From positions 1 through 64,000 of the forward strand of contig NZ_DATCTU010000081.1 of NCBI RefSeq assembly GCF_036567765.1: a DNA stretch of 64,000 nucleotides. Reading direction: 5' to 3'. Position 1 is the stretch's first letter. Each line of letters opens with the position of its first letter. The position numbers and the translations under genes are program-made. The notes under the pieces were generated by a model that was given only the letters and a program-made list of their open reading frames with translations, had not been told where the DNA came from and ran no database searches. Shown here piece by piece: positions 8,214 through 16,261 of this stretch. Source of the stretch: Pseudobacteroides sp. (GTDB lineage: Bacteria; Bacillota; Clostridia; Acetivibrionales; DSM-2933).

Positions 8214-8897
8214 TTAAATTTCCTGTGTCTCGCTAGTTTGTTTAATCAAGTTGGTGCTTGCATTCCTTACATGCTCAGTTGTAAGATTCTCCGCCATTTC
8301 TGAATTTCCTTCACTGATGGCCTTGAATATGGCCTTGTGCTCTAAAAGAGCCTTTTCTGCTCTTCCCGGCGAACTTATGGATATATTTCTTGCCCTGCGT
8401 ATGTAAAGATGAAATGTACCTAGCATAAACAACAAGGGCTTACTCTTACTGGCCTTGAATATAATCTCATGAAACTTGGAATCCAGTTTGAGTACATGTT
8501 CCGTATCGTTTTTTATGGTATAAAACTCCTCCAACTCAAGACATTCTTTTAACTCGTTAAGCTCATCATGAGTTATATTTTCAGCCGCCCATCTTGCAGC
8601 TAGCCCTTCAATCATCATCCTTATGGTGTATATGTCCTTAATGTCCTTTGTTGAAACTCCAGTCACAACTGCACCCTTATTCGGTATGGACTGAACAAGC
8701 CCTTCAAGCTCAAGCTGCCTAAGTGCTTCTCTTATAGGAGTCCTGCTGACTCCCAGATCCTCCGATAGTCTTGTCTCAATCAGGCTGTCCCCAGGTTGAT
8801 ATTTACCGTTTAAAATATCATTTTGAATCTGTATGAAAACCTTACCTCTTAATGAATGTAAAGCACTATCGCTTTCATTGTGCTCTATTTTTGACAT
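8214..8897 (-). CDS. GntR-family regulator, FadR/FCD subgroup
   Basis: 227 residues. An N-terminal winged helix (IQNDILNGKYQPGDSLIETR, LGVSRTPIREALRQLELEGL) is followed by an all-alpha FCD ligand-binding domain with metal-type residues in LDSKFHEIIFKAS and LLEHKAIFKAI. FCD regulators sense organic acids, often citrate, malate or other intermediates. The gene lies 111 bases downstream of a probable citrate synthase on the same strand, and a perfect palindrome at that gene's promoter is a good operator candidate, so this protein probably represses the pair according to a TCA intermediate (inference). ATG 8897 has GGGAGGG 5 bases upstream; the longer frame to 8924 is not preferred. Confidence 0.85.
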   Translation of the reverse strand: MSKIEHNESDSALHSLRGKVFIQIQNDILNGKYQPGDSLIETRLSEDLGVSRTPIREALRQLELEGLVQSIPNKGAVVTGVSTKDIKDIYTIRMMIEGLAARWAAENITHDELNELKECLELEEFYTIKNDTEHVLKLDSKFHEIIFKASKSKPLLFMLGTFHLYIRRARNISISSPGRAEKALLEHKAIFKAISEGNSEMAENLTTEHVRNASTNLIKQTSETQEI

Positions 8898-8936
8898 TTG
8901 TGCCCTCCCTCTTTGAAGAGCCATTAACCAAAATAC

Positions 8937-8971
8937 ATTAAAAGTGGAAGTGTTATTTCACTTTTAATATA
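8937..8971. repeat. MITE remnant (ends only)
   Basis: ATTAAAAGTG (8937-8946) and CACTTTTAATATA (8959-8971) are the two ends of the 103-bp element with only 12 bases between them. The right flank ATAGTTAA is also found beside copy 1 at 3671. It lies between the citrate synthase and GntR genes, where it could also act as a transcript hairpin. Confidence 0.6.
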
Positions 8972-9008
8972 GTTAACTCCCTTGTTTTGTAAGATGCAAT
9001 TCTTTTCT

Positions 9009-10388
9009 TTAGAGTGCAAGATCCAATATTTCGGGTGTAAGCTCACCGATTGCTTCTAAAAGCTCATCATCACCTATTGCAGTCACACGTCCATCTTTGT
9101 ATTGGTCATCAATCCAATTTTTCAGTTTTGCTACTCTATCATCCTTTTTATCTATCTTTTTGACACCATCAAGCCCGAAATAACTATTAACCCAATGTGC
9201 TATTCCGGCCAGACCCGAATGGGAATTTATTGCAACTCCAACAGGTCTTTTTAAGAATTTGTTTGTATCAAATATGTTATAAATCTCTTCATCCTTCAAA
9301 AGACCATCAGCATGAATTCCTGCCTGAGTAACATTAAAATGTTTTCCTACAAAAGGAGTACGCGATGGAATTGAATAGCCGATTTCCTTTTCGTAGTATT
9401 CTGCTATCTCAGTAATCACGGTTGTGTCCATCCCGTCAGTAGTTCCCCTAAGCTGTGCATATTCAATAACCATTGCTTCTAAAGGTGTATTTCCTGTTCT
9501 TTCCCCTATTCCCAGAAGTGAACAGTTAACGCTTGAAGCTCCGTACATCCATGCAATGGCAGAATTGGAAACAGCTTTGTAGAAATCATTGTGTCCATGC
9601 CATTCTATGAGCTCACTTGGAAAACCTGCGTGATGCCTTAAGCCATATATAATGCCTGGTACACTTCTAGGAAGTGCAGCTCCTGAGTATGAAACACCAT
9701 ATCCTAATGTATCACATGCACGTATTTTAATAGGAATGCCGCTTTCATCCATCAGTTTTTTAAGTTCCAATGCAAAGGGAACTACAAAGCCGTAAAAATC
9801 AGCACGGGTAATATCTTCAAAATGGCAGCGAGGCTTTATTCCTACATCTATAGCACTTTTTATTATGCTCATATAGTGTTCAAGTGCCTGCTTTCTAGTC
9901 ATATTAAGCTTTTTAAATATGTGATAGTCAGAGCAACTTACCAATATACCGCTTTCTTTCATTCCCATATCTTTAGCAAGCATAAAATCGCTCTTTGTTG
10001 CCCTTATCCAACTGGTTACTTCAGGATACTTGTATCCTCTTTCCATACATTTATATACTGCTTGCTTGTCTCTGTCGCTATACAGGAAAAACTCACTTTG
10101 CCTTATTATACCATTTGGTCCACCTAATTTATGCAGCATATCAAAAAGGGTAACAATCTGATCTACAGTATAAGGGGCTCTTGATTGCTGTCCGTCTCTG
10201 AAGGTTGTATCAGTTATCCATATCTCATCTGCAGGAAACATCGGAACCCTTCTATGATTGAAAGCACATTTGGGTATCTCATCATAACTGAATATTTCCC
10301 TGTAAAGATTTGGTTCTGAAATATCTTGAAGGCTATACTTGTATTGAGTTTGTTCTAATGTATTAGTTTTTTTATTGAATTCAATCAT
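9009..10388 (-). CDS. probable Re-citrate synthase (homocitrate/isopropylmalate synthase family)
   Basis: 459 residues. A DRE-TIM metallolyase: WITDTTFRDGQQSRAPYT is the active-site Arg/Asp block, ELIEWHGHNDFYKAVSN carries the two metal-binding His, and NCSLLGIGERTGNTPLEAM is the conserved loop. The N-terminal extension with IPKCAFNHRRVPMFPADEIW and the overall length resemble the Re-citrate synthase described in Clostridium kluyveri rather than LeuA, which has a regulatory domain missing here. The enzyme would condense acetyl-CoA and oxaloacetate to citrate, feeding glutamate synthesis in an organism without a normal citrate synthase. Homocitrate synthase remains possible. AAGGGGGT lies before the ATG. 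Its promoter overlaps a perfect palindrome. Confidence 0.72.
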   Translation of the reverse strand: MIEFNKKTNTLEQTQYKYSLQDISEPNLYREIFSYDEIPKCAFNHRRVPMFPADEIWITDTTFRDGQQSRAPYTVDQIVTLFDMLHKLGGPNGIIRQSEFFLYSDRDKQAVYKCMERGYKYPEVTSWIRATKSDFMLAKDMGMKESGILVSCSDYHIFKKLNMTRKQALEHYMSIIKSAIDVGIKPRCHFEDITRADFYGFVVPFALELKKLMDESGIPIKIRACDTLGYGVSYSGAALPRSVPGIIYGLRHHAGFPSELIEWHGHNDFYKAVSNSAIAWMYGASSVNCSLLGIGERTGNTPLEAMVIEYAQLRGTTDGMDTTVITEIAEYYEKEIGYSIPSRTPFVGKHFNVTQAGIHADGLLKDEEIYNIFDTNKFLKRPVGVAINSHSGLAGIAHWVNSYFGLDGVKKIDKKDDRVAKLKNWIDDQYKDGRVTAIGDDELLEAIGELTPEILDLAL

Positions 10389-10410
10389 ATAAAAACCCCC
10401 TTTTTATCCT

Positions 10411-10436
10411 TTGTATAATTGTATACAATTATACAA
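10411..10436. promoter_or_regulatory. perfect 26-bp palindrome, probable GntR operator
   Basis: Each half reads TTGTATAATTGTA, and the central core is TTGTATACAA, a form typical of GntR/FadR-family operators (T-x-G-T-n-A-C-x-A). It covers the -10 element of the citrate synthase promoter and ends 22 bases before the start codon, so binding should block initiation. Confidence 0.75.
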
Positions 10437-10446
10437 CTCATGTCAA
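10418..10446 (-). promoter_or_regulatory. sigma-A type promoter of the citrate synthase gene
   Basis: On the minus strand TTGACA (10446-10441), a 17-base spacer and TACAAT (10423-10418). The predicted start of transcription is near 10411, leaving a leader of about 23 bases. Confidence 0.75.
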
Positions 10447-10644
10447 TACAATAATTTTATATAATTTTCTATAAGTACACTTGAGTATTTTTATGGGAAG
10501 GAGGATTTTTTGTTTTTTTATCGAATTAAATATATATTAGGATTACCATATTTAATCCGTCACTAAGTTTTATATAATAGTTGTTAATCTAACCATAAAA
10601 CCCCAATACTCACAACTCACATCAAGCTGTTCACTGGCAACTTC

Positions 10645-10729
10645 TTAATGTCTAGAAAATTATGGTGTATTCTACACCACACTTTCTCGCGACAACGATC
10701 AAAGTTTCAAAACCTCAAGGGATTTTGTT
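10645..10729 (-). repeat. intergenic two-hairpin repeat, copy B
   Basis: On the minus strand it reads AACAAAATCCCTTGAGGTTT, then TTTGATCGTTGTC, a hairpin around TGGTGTAGAATACACCA and the tail TTCTAGACATTAA. Hairpin 2 has decayed on one arm. No terminator hairpin was found beside this copy. The gap 10447-10842 otherwise holds this repeat and the tandem repeat at 10751. Confidence 0.75.
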
Positions 10730-10750
10730 TTTTCTATCTTAGCTAATAGG

Positions 10751-10807
10751 TTGTATTTAGCATTTAAGATTGTACTTAGTATTTAAGTTTGTATTTAGTA
10801 TTTAAGT
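10751..10807 (+). repeat. three tandem 19-bp repeats upstream of the chemotaxis receptor
   Basis: TTGTATTTAGCATTTAAGA, TTGTACTTAGTATTTAAGT and TTGTATTTAGTATTTAAGT lie head to tail with no gap, ending 35 bases before the start codon. Regular spacing near the promoter suggests a regulator array or replication slippage; neither can be decided from sequence. Confidence 0.8.
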
Positions 10808-10842
10808 TTCTTTTTTAAATTAATATGTGCGGAGGTATTATT

Positions 10843-12102
10843 ATGTCAAGAACCAAATTTTTTAAACTATTGCACTTAGGGTACTTATTTTCCCTTTTTG
10901 TAGGCGTAGGTGCATTCCTTATAAGTAATTTTGTCTTTAAGAACAATACCGTTGTTACACTAGCAATATTTATTTTAGCCTCCATCAGCTCATCAATTAT
11001 TGCAGAGCTTGCCATTCGAATAAATCTTAAGAAAATGATCCAAACATTTTCTCATGAGCTGGAAATAATAAAAAAAGGTGATATTTCCCACATAATTGAG
11101 TCACATAGCTTTGAGAATTTGAAGGGTGTTGCTACATCAGTAAACTCTGTTTTTTCTGATATCCGTTTGCTGATTGAAAGCTTTTTCTCATTGTCCACCT
11201 CCATTATAGATGCATCCGGAAGAGTTAGCAAAACTGCACAGGAAGCAGCAGCTGCAATGGAAGAGATAGCAAAAACCGTGGATGAAATTGCCAAAGGTGC
11301 ATCAGATCAAGCTGCAGACGCACAACAAGGTGTTTCAATGGTAGAAAAGCTATCGGAACAAATAAGCTTTGTTTATGAAAGCTATACCGGAATTATAAAT
11401 GAAACCAACAAAATAAACGAATTGAATTCAATTGGTTTGGATGCCGTAAGCACTCTTCGTGACAAATCATCACAGAATTTTGAGTCTTCCCAAAAGATAT
11501 TCTCTGTTATAGAGAAGTTAACAACTACAACTCAGGATATAGGCCTATTTGTTGAATCGATTGAAAATATTGCAGAGCAGACAAACCTCTTAGCTCTCAA
11601 TGCAGCAATAGAGGCAGCAAGGGCTGGAGATGCAGGTATGGGTTTTGCAGTTGTAGCTGAAGAGGTTAGAAAGCTTGCAGATCAAAGCAGAAAATCTACT
11701 GAAGAAATTATCGGCCTCATGCAGAACATCAAGGAAGAATCCCAGCTAGCCCTTAAATCTATGGACGCAATGAAAAAAATATCCCAGGAACAGAATAATG
11801 CTGTTAACAAGACTGATAATGCATTTACAAACATTGCAGAGGCTATTACCGGTATAGTGCAAAAAATTAACGAGGTAAATAATTCAGTAACGAAAATGCA
11901 AACAGATAAGGATGAAGTTATAAATGCAATCGAAAATATATCTTCAGTCTCTGAAGAAACAGCAGCATCAAGCCAGGAGGTTGCAGCCACTACGGAACAT
12001 CAGTTGAAGGCTATCGAAGAGATGAAAGATGCATCATGTACTATGGAGAAGCTAGTTCAACAACTGGATACGCACCTAAAAAAATATAAAGTAAGATCCT
12101 GA
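10843..12102 (+). CDS. methyl-accepting chemotaxis protein
   Basis: 419 residues. Two membrane segments lie close together at about residues 13-31 and 36-58 with almost no extracellular part, then a short HAMP-like stretch ([14 protein letters not shown]) and a long coiled-coil signalling domain. The conserved hairpin tip is [20 protein letters not shown] followed by [16 protein letters not shown], which contacts CheA and CheW. Lacking a periplasmic sensor, it probably reads a cytoplasmic or membrane signal. The longest frame starts at 10825, but GGAGGTATTATT lies just before ATG 10843, which is chosen. No other chemotaxis genes are nearby. Confidence 0.88.
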   Translation: MSRTKFFKLLHLGYLFSLFVGVGAFLISNFVFKNNTVVTLAIFILASISSSIIAELAIRINLKKMIQTFSHELEIIKKGDISHIIESHSFENLKGVATSVNSVFSDIRLLIESFFSLSTSIIDASGRVSKTAQEAAAAMEEIAKTVDEIAKGASDQAADAQQGVSMVEKLSEQISFVYESYTGIINETNKINELNSIGLDAVSTLRDKSSQNFESSQKIFSVIEKLTTTTQDIGLFVESIENIAEQTNLLALNAAIEAARAGDAGMGFAVVAEEVRKLADQSRKSTEEIIGLMQNIKEESQLALKSMDAMKKISQEQNNAVNKTDNAFTNIAEAITGIVQKINEVNNSVTKMQTDKDEVINAIENISSVSEETAASSQEVAATTEHQLKAIEEMKDASCTMEKLVQQLDTHLKKYKVRS

Positions 12103-12105
12103 TTG

Positions 12106-12151
12106 AACAAAATCGCGAACTGATTTTGTCAACAATCTCCTAAACATGAAT
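12106..12151 (+). repeat. two-hairpin repeat, truncated copy F
   Basis: Keeps the hairpin 1 region (AACAAAATCGCGAACTGATT) and a tail resembling CTCCTAAACATGAA; hairpin 2 is lost. The tail abuts the terminator at 12152. Confidence 0.6.
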
Positions 12152-12192
12152 AAAACACTTTAGGCCCTGATTTTGAAGGCCTAAAGTGTTTT
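12152..12192. terminator. bidirectional terminator between chemotaxis receptor and GH9 cellulase
   Basis: AAAACACTTTAGGCC (12152-12166) pairs exactly with 12178-12192 around an 11-base loop and is flanked by T runs in both directions. Confidence 0.9.
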
Positions 12193-12214
12193 TGTTAATA
12201 TTAATTATTTTGAT

Positions 12215-13837
12215 TTAGTATGTATAGCCGAATTTAACTGCAATCTTCATAACATCACTCATGTTAATTGCCCCATCTCTATTAACATCAAGTTCTTGCT
12301 TATATTTTGAATCAACTGTTGTAGTACCGAAACCTGAAGCAATGGATATAACATCCGCCATATTTACTACCCTGTCCTTATTGACATCTTCCGGTATATA
12401 GTTAAAACCGTTAGTTGGAGTAAAAGTTGGTGTGTTAGTTGGAGTAGGAGTTGGTGCTTTAGTGCTTGTAGGCTGAGTAGAAGGAATATTTCCGTAATAT
12501 TTGGTTAAACCCGCTAATGCAGCAACCAAGCCTGCATTGTAGTCTATACCAACCTCAGTAGCCTGGAACTTATCTACTTCATCAGTATATTGGTCCGACA
12601 TGTTAGGACCGCCAACCAATGCTCCTGTCAATGTATTCTTTGCAGTTGACTTCCAATCTCCCCATCCCATTGACCCTTGAGCAGCTCTATGGTGAGGGTG
12701 CTGAGGCCACTTACTTCCAAATCCTACCATATACGACATGTTAGCCGGATTGTTTCCTAATATATAATCTATCTGTCCTTTTGCAAAGGTTTTAAGATTT
12801 TCATCCTTTGTCAGCTTATATTGCAATAATGCCAGCATTGATGCAGATGCACTGTAACGCAGCATTCCCCACTCAGTCAGGAATCTTACTCCTCCAGGAG
12901 TTTTAGGAACACTTGTCTGCCAGTAGTTGAGGTTTGAGGTAACGGCATCTTTATACTTTGTCTGGCCTGTAGCACTACCTATAACATAAGCAGCTGCAAG
13001 CTTCATATCGTTCCAGCATATCGCCCAGTTGGTACCAGGTGAACTTAAAAGGCTGTTTATATCTGAAAGGTAAGAGTCTTTCTTTTCTATGACATACAGC
13101 CATATTGCAGCCCAAGCCATATCATCGTCACCTGATGAAGATGTATAGAAGCCGTCTGCTTTACATGTTCCTCGGTTTTTGCCTAGAGCATATAACTCTT
13201 TGGACATTTCGAGACACTTGTTTGCATAAGTTGAATCTATGTCTTTATAGTTTAAGTACATGAGGCTTAATGCACCTGAATACAAGCCGCACACATCAGA
13301 AGCAGGGCTTGATGAATCTACATAATAAACCTTATCCCTATCCCCAGGCTGTTTTTCCGGAGGTCCCCAATAATCATGGTCTGTTGGTGCTCCCACATGA
13401 TAGTAGTACTTTGTAGCACTAACCCTGGATTTCATTATGTAATCGGTAAAGTATTTCAAAGTCGATATAGCCTTATTGGTAAGGCCTGCTCCATCATATG
13501 CATCCTTAAACTCATATAAAGACCAACCCAAAATTGATGATGCATAACCATTTGTAATACCGAATTTGATATGGTCTCCACAGTCATGGTATCCCCCTGT
13601 CAAATCAGCTCCTACAAATTTGCCGTCATTGGTATGACATGCTGCTCTCCAACTGAAAACATTATCTTTAGCCACATCAGGACCGCATTTGTTTGCATCA
13701 TAAAACCATAAGGAATCCTTAAATGCTACAGCATAATCGGAGCTGGAAATGGTAGCAGCTGATACGTTTACGGATGGTACTACTGTACTGGAGATTATAG
13801 TTGCTGAAGTCAGTACAGCCGCAAGTATTTTTTTCAT
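12215..13837 (-). CDS. dockerin-bearing GH9 endoglucanase
   Basis: 540 residues. Signal peptide to about residue 27; GH9 (alpha/alpha)6 catalytic domain about 30-452; Pro/Thr linker (TSTKAPTPTPTNTPTFTPT); dockerin 481-540. Catalytic features are D85 and D88 in GGYHDCGDHIKFG, the substrate-binding WPQHPHHRAAQ block, and the acid Glu in FQATEVGIDYNAGL. The catalytic domain follows the signal peptide directly, with no CBM3c or Ig-like module. The dockerin repeats DVNKDRVVNMADVISIA and DVNRDGAINMSDVMKIA keep the calcium ligands and look type II-like. The enzyme is secreted and should dock onto a scaffoldin to cut cellulose. AAGGGGTG precedes the ATG. Confidence 0.93.
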   Translation of the reverse strand: MKKILAAVLTSATIISSTVVPSVNVSAATISSSDYAVAFKDSLWFYDANKCGPDVAKDNVFSWRAACHTNDGKFVGADLTGGYHDCGDHIKFGITNGYASSILGWSLYEFKDAYDGAGLTNKAISTLKYFTDYIMKSRVSATKYYYHVGAPTDHDYWGPPEKQPGDRDKVYYVDSSSPASDVCGLYSGALSLMYLNYKDIDSTYANKCLEMSKELYALGKNRGTCKADGFYTSSSGDDDMAWAAIWLYVIEKKDSYLSDINSLLSSPGTNWAICWNDMKLAAAYVIGSATGQTKYKDAVTSNLNYWQTSVPKTPGGVRFLTEWGMLRYSASASMLALLQYKLTKDENLKTFAKGQIDYILGNNPANMSYMVGFGSKWPQHPHHRAAQGSMGWGDWKSTAKNTLTGALVGGPNMSDQYTDEVDKFQATEVGIDYNAGLVAALAGLTKYYGNIPSTQPTSTKAPTPTPTNTPTFTPTNGFNYIPEDVNKDRVVNMADVISIASGFGTTTVDSKYKQELDVNRDGAINMSDVMKIAVKFGYTY

Positions 13838-13870
13838 TGTCTGACACCCCTTATTATTATTAATTTATTA

Positions 13871-13896
13871 AGTCATGAATGAAAATGATCATGACT
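13871..13896. promoter_or_regulatory. inverted repeat in the GH9 leader
   Basis: AGTCATGA (13871-13878) and TCATGACT (13889-13896) flank 10 bases, 34 bases upstream of the GH9 start codon. The same octamer occurs at 14078 and twice in tandem at 33386-33403. It may be an operator or a leader hairpin; support is weak. Confidence 0.35.
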
Positions 13897-14022
13897 AAAT
13901 GGAATAAATATGCCTGTACACTTATACACTTTTCCCCCCTTAATTAAATTCAGCTTATCTATTCCAAATAACTCAACCTGTTTATGAGTATAGTTATATA
14001 AGCTTATAATAATATAATTAAT

Positions 14023-14055
14023 AAAAAAAGACAATTGCATGAATTGTCTTTTTTT
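14023..14055 (-). terminator. intrinsic terminator of the ECF S-component gene
   Basis: AAAAAAAGACAATT (14023-14036), loop GCATG, then the exact complement (14042-14055): a 14-bp stem ending in a T run on the minus strand, 37 bases past the stop codon. Confidence 0.88.
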
Positions 14056-14092
14056 AGTTAACAGATTAAATTTTCCATCATGACTAAACCCT

Positions 14093-14632
14093 TTACGATA
14101 TACGTCTTGGATCTTGGGGAATCAAGTTAATCCTTGCCAGGACCTTTATTAGTATAAATGCACATATGCTGCATACGACTCCCTGTATAGCATTAAAGGG
14201 AAGGTTTGCAAACGCAGCAGTTAAACCGAACGTTTTATCAATTAGCCTTAATAAATATCCTTCTGCTATAAAATAACCAACAACCATAATAAAAGCACCA
14301 GTTCCAAACGCTATAACAGTCTTAATGTTAATTTCAGCCCTTTTGCTATTACCTATTATGCTAGCAATCACAAATGCCTCCATACCTTTAACAATTAGTG
14401 TTATTGGTGCATAAATAGGACTTCCTAGATATAAATCAGCAATTGCAGCTCCAATCCCACCCACTGCAAATCCATAATACCTTCCTAGAAGTACAGCAGC
14501 TGTCATTACAAAGATATCTCCAAGATTAAAATACCCGGTGTATAACTTAATCTGCGTAACAATAGTTGTTACACAAATCAAGGCCATAAAGAGTCCGCCC
14601 AATGCTATTTTTTTTGTACTTATTACTTTCAT
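14093..14632 (-). CDS. ECF-type transporter S component (substrate-binding membrane protein)
   Basis: 179 residues, about five or six hydrophobic helices, with the S-component signature near the N terminus (ALGGLFMALICVTTIVTQI) and FNLGDIFVMTAAVLLGRYYG. The S component captures a vitamin or related small molecule and works with a shared EcfA/EcfT energising module coded elsewhere. The family (ECF-ribofla_trS/DUF1393-like) covers several substrates, so the vitamin cannot be named. No riboswitch was seen in its short leader. It is monocistronic, diverging from the aldo-keto reductase. Confidence 0.75.
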   Translation of the reverse strand: MKVISTKKIALGGLFMALICVTTIVTQIKLYTGYFNLGDIFVMTAAVLLGRYYGFAVGGIGAAIADLYLGSPIYAPITLIVKGMEAFVIASIIGNSKRAEINIKTVIAFGTGAFIMVVGYFIAEGYLLRLIDKTFGLTAAFANLPFNAIQGVVCSICAFILIKVLARINLIPQDPRRIS

Positions 14633-14696
14633 CAGTTCTCCCCCATTTCACAAACTGTACCGATACACATTTAACCAATACATAAAAATCATAAAT

Positions 14697-14725
14697 ATAT
14701 TAATAGCATTGACGTTCCATGTCAA
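14697..14725 (-). promoter_or_regulatory. promoter of the ECF S-component gene with inverted repeat
   Basis: On the minus strand TTGACA (14725-14720), a 17-base spacer and TAATAT. TTGAC-N7-GTCAA (14709-14725) forms an inverted repeat covering the -35 region, a possible operator. Confidence 0.5.
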
Positions 14726-14746
14726 TATTATTTTATCTCCTCTGTC

Positions 14747-14775
14747 TTGAAAAATTGTATTGATAACCTTATAAT
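14747..14775 (+). promoter_or_regulatory. sigma-A type promoter of the aldo-keto reductase gene
   Basis: TTGAAA (14747-14752), 17-base spacer, TATAAT (14770-14775), 65 bases before the chosen start codon. Confidence 0.7.
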
Positions 14776-14840
14776 CTCATTATATGGTTAAACAGATAAT
14801 GATTTATACAGTCATTACTTACTTGAAAGGATATCGGATT

Positions 14841-15830
14841 ATGGAGTATTCTGCAGATTCAAAAAGATATGAAAAAATGATTTACCGCAGATGCGGTAAG
14901 AGTGGACTGAAGCTGCCTGCAGTTTCGCTAGGTCTCTGGCACAATTTCGGCGGTATAAACAGTCTTGAGACAAGTAAAGGTATCATAAGAAAGGCATTTG
15001 ACCTTGGCATAACACATTTCGATCTGGCAAACAATTATGGTCCGCCTCCGGGATCAGCCGAGGAAAATTTCGGAAGGATAATGAAATCCGACTTGCAGTG
15101 TTACAGAGATGAGCTGATTGTTTCAACCAAAGCCGGATATGATATGTGGCCTGGTCCTTATGGAGAATGGGGATCAAGGAAATACCTTATAGCCAGTATA
15201 GACCAAAGCCTTAAAAGAATGGGGCTTCAGTACGTGGATATTTTCTATTCACACAGACCCGACCCTGAAACTCCGCTTGAGGAAACCATGGGTGCCCTTG
15301 ATCATATTGTTAGAAGCGGTAAAGCTCTTTATGCAGGCATATCAAATTATAATCCCGAGCAAACCAAAAAGGCTCTTGAGATTCTAAAATCTTTAGGAAC
15401 TCCCTGCCTGATACACCAGCCTTCTTATTCAATGTTTAACAGATGGATTGAGCCGGAGCTATTAGAGGTTTTAGAAAATGAAGGAGTAGGATGTATTGTT
15501 TTTTCACCACTTGCACAGGGACTACTAACAGATAGATACTTAAAAGGAATACCTTCAGATTCAAGGGCTGCAGGCTCAAGCATTTTCTTGAAGCCGGAAG
15601 ATATCAGTGAAGACAAACTTAGAAAACTCAACCTTTTAAATGAATTGGCTATAAAAAGGGGGCAAAAGCTGTCGCAGATGGCAATTTCGTGGGTACTGAG
15701 GAATGATACTGTAACCTCAGCCATTGTTGGAGCAAGCTCCCAGAGTCAGATTGAAGACACTGTCCTCGCTGTAAAAAATCTAAAATTCAGTAATGAAGAG
15801 TTAAAAATAATAGATGATATTCTGAATTGA
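14841..15830 (+). CDS. aldo/keto reductase (YghZ/GAP reductase-like)
   Basis: 329 residues. An NADPH-dependent aldo-keto reductase barrel: tetrad residues are the Asp and Tyr in FDLANNYGPPPGSAEENFG, the Lys in VSTKAGYDMWPGPYG and the His in DIFYSHRPDPETPLEE. The cofactor region lies in FSPLAQGLLTDRYL and VGASSQSQIEDTV. The closest characterised group is YghZ, which reduces L-glyceraldehyde 3-phosphate and methylglyoxal; the actual substrate here is unknown. ATG 14841 follows AAAGGA; the longer frame to 14784 overlaps promoter sequence and is rejected. Confidence 0.85.
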   Translation: MEYSADSKRYEKMIYRRCGKSGLKLPAVSLGLWHNFGGINSLETSKGIIRKAFDLGITHFDLANNYGPPPGSAEENFGRIMKSDLQCYRDELIVSTKAGYDMWPGPYGEWGSRKYLIASIDQSLKRMGLQYVDIFYSHRPDPETPLEETMGALDHIVRSGKALYAGISNYNPEQTKKALEILKSLGTPCLIHQPSYSMFNRWIEPELLEVLENEGVGCIVFSPLAQGLLTDRYLKGIPSDSRAAGSSIFLKPEDISEDKLRKLNLLNELAIKRGQKLSQMAISWVLRNDTVTSAIVGASSQSQIEDTVLAVKNLKFSNEELKIIDDILN

Positions 15831-15893
15831 TATTTATTTTATTGGCAAATTATAGTATAATGTTAATAACTGAATATTGGAGGTGAGGGTAAA

Positions 15894-16199
15894 TTGGAAA
15901 AGCGTCGTTTATCCTGTAGCAAGGACTGGACAACTTTGTCAATAGCGAACTTTGATGAAAAAAAGACACTCTACCTTAACTACAATGATATTAACAGGAT
16001 TGAGTTTGACGAAATACTGATAAACAAACTTTTCAGGAAAATTAGAACTGAAAAGATTCAGATTTTTACGAACACATCCAGCACACCAATTGAGTTTATC
16101 AAGCACAACCATGAAAAGTACTTCGAAGAATACAAACAGGAACTTTCAAAATTTGCAAGAGACAACAAAATATCCTTAATAGATAGAATTGTTTTATAA
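15894..16199 (+). CDS. small conserved-looking protein of unknown function
   Basis: 101 residues from a TTG start with a strong GGAGGTGA site 7 bases upstream, so translation is likely. The sequence is soluble and mixed alpha/beta, rich in K, I and N (TLYLNYNDINRIEFDEIL), with no Cys pair, membrane segment or motif I recognise. It lies between the aldo-keto reductase (63-base gap) and a terminator. It may be cotranscribed with the reductase or use its own promoter. No function is proposed. Confidence 0.65.
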   Translation: MEKRRLSCSKDWTTLSIANFDEKKTLYLNYNDINRIEFDEILINKLFRKIRTEKIQIFTNTSSTPIEFIKHNHEKYFEEYKQELSKFARDNKISLIDRIVL

Positions 16200-16205
16200 A
16201 TTAAC

Positions 16206-16241
16206 ACCGCTATCAGACGGATTAAACCATCTGACAGCGGT
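16206..16241. terminator. bidirectional terminator between convergent genes
   Basis: ACCGCTATCAGACGG (16206-16220) pairs with CCATCTGACAGCGGT (16227-16241) apart from two wobble positions, around a 6-base loop, and is followed by TGTTTTT on the plus strand. Confidence 0.85.
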
Positions 16242-16261
16242 TGTTTTTAATGTCTATGAAA

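Noticed and set aside
10751..10807. CRISPR array
   Set aside because: The 19-bp units are contiguous without spacers and no cas genes are present.
10825..10842. Start of the chemotaxis receptor at ATG 10825
   Set aside because: These codons contain the GGAGG ribosome site that serves the ATG at 10843.
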